A stretch of 8,463 nt of DNA from an uncultured Collinsella sp. (GTDB lineage Bacteria; Actinomycetota; Coriobacteriia; Coriobacteriales; Coriobacteriaceae), in assembly GCA_902494545.1 (NCBI GenBank), contig CABUTP010000053.1:1-8463 (forward strand), read 5' to 3'. Below, in pieces: positions 6,992-8,463 of this stretch; position 1 is the first letter of the stretch; each line of letters opens with the position of its first letter. The notes beneath the pieces were generated by a model. It saw only the letters and a list, made by a program, of their open reading frames with translations. It was not told the DNA's origin and made no database searches. The position numbers were made by a program, and so were the translations under genes.

Positions 6992-7573
6992 ATGGAGCTC
7001 ACGGACCGCTCTGGTTACTTTGCGGGCCCCGGCATGCTCGGCGGCTCTTTCGGCGATGCCTCGCGCGCAAGCAACGAGGCTGCCGAGGGCGTCGCCGACC
7101 CCTGCCTGGGCCATGCGCCCGACCAGGTGGTCTTCTACGAGCTTACGCGTAAGTTTGTGGAGACCGAGGAAGACGTTCCCCAGGAGGCCTGCGACGTGCT
7201 GTACTACACGCTCGCCGTGGGCCACCACACCGGCGTGCTCGACTGCTTTGAGCCGCGCCTGTCGGTGCCGGTGGATGTGTTCTATACGCTTATCGACGCG
7301 CTGCCGGAGGGGGAGGCCAAGACCAAGTTTGAGGCCATCCGCTCCTTTGGCGAGTGCCAGCTCGACAAGGCGGCGGTGCCGTCGCTGCTCGAGGCCTGCG
7401 ATGCGCTGCTCGACGAGCGCGGTTTTCGCGGGTCGGCCAAGGCCGGCATCTCGGTGTTCGATGACGACTTTGGCCTGCATGCCCAGCAGGTCGCGTTTCT
7501 GATGAAGTTCCGCGATCTGGTTGAGCGCGTGCGCGATGTGTCGGGCGTGTATCTGACGGGAAGGTTGCAGTAA
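6992..7573 (+). CDS. hycH: Formate hydrogenlyase maturation protein HycH/HyfJ
   Basis: This 193-residue soluble protein belongs to the HycH/HyfJ family of assembly chaperones needed to mature the formate hydrogenlyase large subunit. From residue 44 on it follows E. coli HycH closely: DQVVFYELTRKFVE, then VLYYTLAVGHHTGVLDCFEP, a FGECQLDKAAVPSLLEA-type block, and VSGVYLTGRLQ at the end. E. coli HycH and HyfJ are about 136 residues. The difference is mainly an N-terminal stretch of 43 residues rich in Gly, Ala and Ser (about 5-43), plus a slightly longer middle. No membrane segment or metal motif is evident; His61/His62 in the GHH block are the most conspicuous polar pair. The ATG abuts the hyfI stop with no spacer. 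The stop shares a base with the hycI start (TAATG), so the two maturation factors are probably translated together. Confidence 0.9.
   Translation: MELTDRSGYFAGPGMLGGSFGDASRASNEAAEGVADPCLGHAPDQVVFYELTRKFVETEEDVPQEACDVLYYTLAVGHHTGVLDCFEPRLSVPVDVFYTLIDALPEGEAKTKFEAIRSFGECQLDKAAVPSLLEACDALLDERGFRGSAKAGISVFDDDFGLHAQQVAFLMKFRDLVERVRDVSGVYLTGRLQ
7559..7564 (+). promoter_or_regulatory. Ribosome binding site of hycI
   Basis: GGAAGG lies eight bases before the ATG at 7573, which shares its A with the hycH stop TAA. It supports the first ATG and so a short N-terminal extension on HycI compared with E. coli. Termination-reinitiation could also deliver ribosomes here. Confidence 0.65.
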
Positions 7574-8076
7574 TGGGTCGCGTTGTGGATGGACGTGTGA
7601 ACGGCGCCCCGTTTGCGGGCATCGTGCTCACGGCGGGAAGCGTGCTGCGTGCCGACGATGCTGCCGGCCCCGTGCTCTCCAAAAAGATGGAGGACGCGCC
7701 CATTGCCGGTTGGTACACCATCGACGGAGGCCAAACGCCCGAGGACGACATCATCGAGGTCAAGCGCGAGCGTCCGCCGCGTCTGGTCTTGGTCGATGCT
7801 GCCGACATGGCGCTGCCCGTCGGCACCATCCGCTTGCTCGACAAACGCGATGTGGCCCGTAAGTCGATGTTCACCACGCATTCGCTCCCTTTGTCGATTC
7901 TGATCGAAGAGATTGAGCAATCGTGCGAAGATATCGTCTTCATAGGGATTCAGCCGGGCGATACGGAGTTCTACAACCCCATGTCCCCGGAGGTCTTTGA
8001 GGCCGTCGACGCCGTGTACGACGCCGTGGCCGCCAACGACTTTTCCCACTTTGTCCGCTTGGGACAAGAGCAATAG
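7573..8076 (+). CDS. hycI: Hydrogenase maturation endopeptidase HycI (large-subunit C-terminal processing)
   Basis: This cytoplasmic nickel-checking protease removes the C-terminal propeptide of the large subunit after Ni-Fe insertion. Its 167 residues compare with 156 in E. coli HycI, with about 13 extra at the N-terminus. The three metal-sensing positions are conserved by alignment: Asp29 in RADDAAG, Asp75 in VLVDAADM and His103 in FTTHSLPL. Other family blocks are clear: IDGGQTPEDDI at 50-60, RPPRLVLVDA at 67-76 and VFIGIQPGDTEFYNPMS at 122-138. The usual glycine-asparagine and DDG elements near the N-terminus are changed: Gly22-Ser23 stands where E. coli has Gly-Asn, and Asp-Asp-Ala where it has Asp-Asp-Gly. 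The substrate, HyfG, is encoded in the same operon. The E. coli hyf operon has no such gene and depends on hycI elsewhere. Confidence 0.94.
   Translation: MGRVVDGRVNGAPFAGIVLTAGSVLRADDAAGPVLSKKMEDAPIAGWYTIDGGQTPEDDIIEVKRERPPRLVLVDAADMALPVGTIRLLDKRDVARKSMFTTHSLPLSILIEEIEQSCEDIVFIGIQPGDTEFYNPMSPEVFEAVDAVYDAVAANDFSHFVRLGQEQ
8051..8067 (+). promoter_or_regulatory. Short hairpin at the end of hycI, alternative partner of the next hairpin
   Basis: TTGTCC at 8051-8056 pairs with GGACAA at 8062-8067 around a five-base loop; T8050 and G8068 can add a G-U pair. It lies inside the last hycI codons and uses the same right arm that forms the larger hairpin at 8061-8089, so only one can form at a time. 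The pairing is exact in sequence, but any function is inferred. Confidence 0.4.
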
Positions 8077-8089
8077 GAGCGCTTGTCCC
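8061..8089 (+). promoter_or_regulatory. Intercistronic hairpin spanning the hycI stop codon
   Basis: GGGACAAG at 8061-8068 and CTTGTCCC at 8082-8089 are perfect eight-base inverted repeats. Past one A/G mismatch, two further pairs form (8070-8071 with 8079-8080), leaving a seven-base loop that holds the hycI stop. No U-run follows, so it does not look like a Rho-independent terminator. It could stabilise the upstream message or lower expression of the channel gene relative to the enzyme genes. The base pairing is seen; the role is inferred. Confidence 0.5.
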
Positions 8090-8097
8090 TGCTGATT

Positions 8098-8107
8098 AGG
8101 AAAGAAG
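8098..8107 (+). promoter_or_regulatory. Ribosome binding site of the channel gene
   Basis: The purine run AGGAAAGAAG ends eight bases before the ATG at 8116. It is weaker than the AGGAGG-type sites of the hydrogenase genes and lies just downstream of the hairpin at 8061-8089. No convincing -10/-35 promoter is seen in the 39-base gap. Confidence 0.6.
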
Positions 8108-8115
8108 TGATTGAC

Positions 8116-8463
8116 ATGGCAGATTCCAAGGTGGAGTACCCCGCTCCCGATTGCCTGGCGCCCGCCGCGATCGAGGCCAAGACCGAGGCCGCCGGCGTGA
8201 CCAAGGCCAACCTGCCGGTCGCACAGGCCTTTCTGTTGGCAATGTTCGCCGGTGCGTTTATTGCCTTCGGTGGCCTGTTCTTTACCGTGTTCTTGAGCGA
8301 CAGCACGCTGGGCTGGGGCGCCCAGCGCGTCGTGGGCGGCCTGTGCTTTTGCCTGGGCCTGGTGCTCGTGCTGGTGTGCGGCGCCGAGCTGTTTACCGGC
8401 AATTCGCTTATGGTCTGCGCGCTCAAGAGCAAAAAGATCACCCTGGCTCAGATGCTCAAGGCA
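8116..8463 (+). CDS. focA: Formate/nitrite transporter family channel, probably formate channel (partial, 3' end outside window)
   Basis: The first 116 codons of an FNT-family membrane channel are present, and the gene runs off the right edge. Full-length members are about 260-290 residues and form pentamers in the inner membrane. Visible family traits are an amphipathic N-terminal region with a FocA-like EAAGVTKA stretch (24-31), a first membrane helix at about 37-60, a second from about 71, and the signature CGAELFTGN at 88-96 in the broken helix that lines the pore. FocA carries GADLFTS at this place, whereas GAELFTGN is closer to NirC and other FNT members, so the sequence alone does not settle formate against nitrite. 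Position directly after a formate hydrogenlyase operon, like focB after E. coli hyf, favours formate. The ATG at 8116 is 39 bases after the hycI stop. Confidence 0.88.
   Translation, partial: MADSKVEYPAPDCLAPAAIEAKTEAAGVTKANLPVAQAFLLAMFAGAFIAFGGLFFTVFLSDSTLGWGAQRVVGGLCFCLGLVLVLVCGAELFTGNSLMVCALKSKKITLAQMLKA

Noticed and set aside
5882..7480. Minus-strand open frame of 532 codons
   Set aside because: It is in codon register opposite hyfI and hycH for most of its length, with the same codon-bias explanation, and no recognisable protein features.
7678..7690. Slippery A-run (TCCAAAAAGATGG) in hycI as a frameshift site
   Set aside because: It is short, no downstream structure stands out, and the reading frame continues normally with family-conserved sequence on both sides.
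8061..8100. Rho-independent terminator after hycI
   Set aside because: The hairpin is real in sequence, but no U-run follows, and the channel gene starts shortly after with its own ribosome site.
8077..8115. Separate promoter for the channel gene
   Set aside because: TTGTCC at 8083-8088 could pass for a weak -35 element, but no TATAAT-like -10 follows at 16-18 bases, and the hexamer is part of the inverted repeat.
1..8463. CRISPR array, insertion sequence, tRNA or rRNA, attachment site
   Set aside because: No direct repeat array, transposase motif, terminal inverted repeats or structural RNA pattern was seen. Conserved coding sequence fills almost the whole window.

Overview
The window is GC-rich, densely coding DNA read entirely from the + strand. 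It is the distal two-thirds of a formate hydrogenlyase operon of the hydrogenase-4 (Hyf, group 4a [NiFe]) type. Organism: the genes resemble their E. coli hyf/hyc counterparts in order and motifs, but the GC-rich codon choice, the strong Shine-Dalgarno sites and several terminal extensions point away from Enterobacteria. A fermentative gut actinobacterium of the Coriobacteriia (Collinsella-like) is my best guess. It rests on general familiarity, not on a marker gene in the window.

Layout. 1-9 may be the last codons of the preceding gene (hyfC expected). 25-3712 holds three membrane genes: hyfD and hyfF, which are NuoL/M/N- and Mrp-like proton-channel subunits, with hyfE between them. 3716-6991 holds the soluble arm: hyfG (catalytic large subunit fused to a NuoC-like domain), hyfH (2x[4Fe-4S] electron-transfer subunit) and hyfI (small subunit). 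6992-8076 holds two maturation genes: hycH (assembly chaperone) and hycI (endopeptidase that trims the large subunit). 8116 to the right edge is the first 116 codons of a formate/nitrite-family channel, probably the formate channel. No stretch over 300 bases lacks a gene. The largest gap is the 39 bases between hycI and the channel gene, and it lies beside a set of competing hairpins.

How it works together. By analogy with E. coli, the channel brings formate in. A formate dehydrogenase, not in this window, passes electrons through Fe-S proteins including HyfH to HyfI and then to the Ni-Fe site of HyfG, where protons are reduced to H2. HyfD, HyfE and HyfF, with HyfB/HyfC expected upstream, form the membrane arm that could couple this to ion translocation. 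HycH and HycI build the catalytic subunit. In E. coli the hyf operon has no protease gene of its own and hyc has no D/E/F genes, so this locus combines parts of both.

The system itself is known. What deserves a second look is in the details: an eroded GN...DDG signature in HycI, a longer C-terminal propeptide on HyfG, extra tails on HyfH and HycH, a three-segment alternative hairpin at the hycI-channel junction, and strict avoidance of three codons across several genes.
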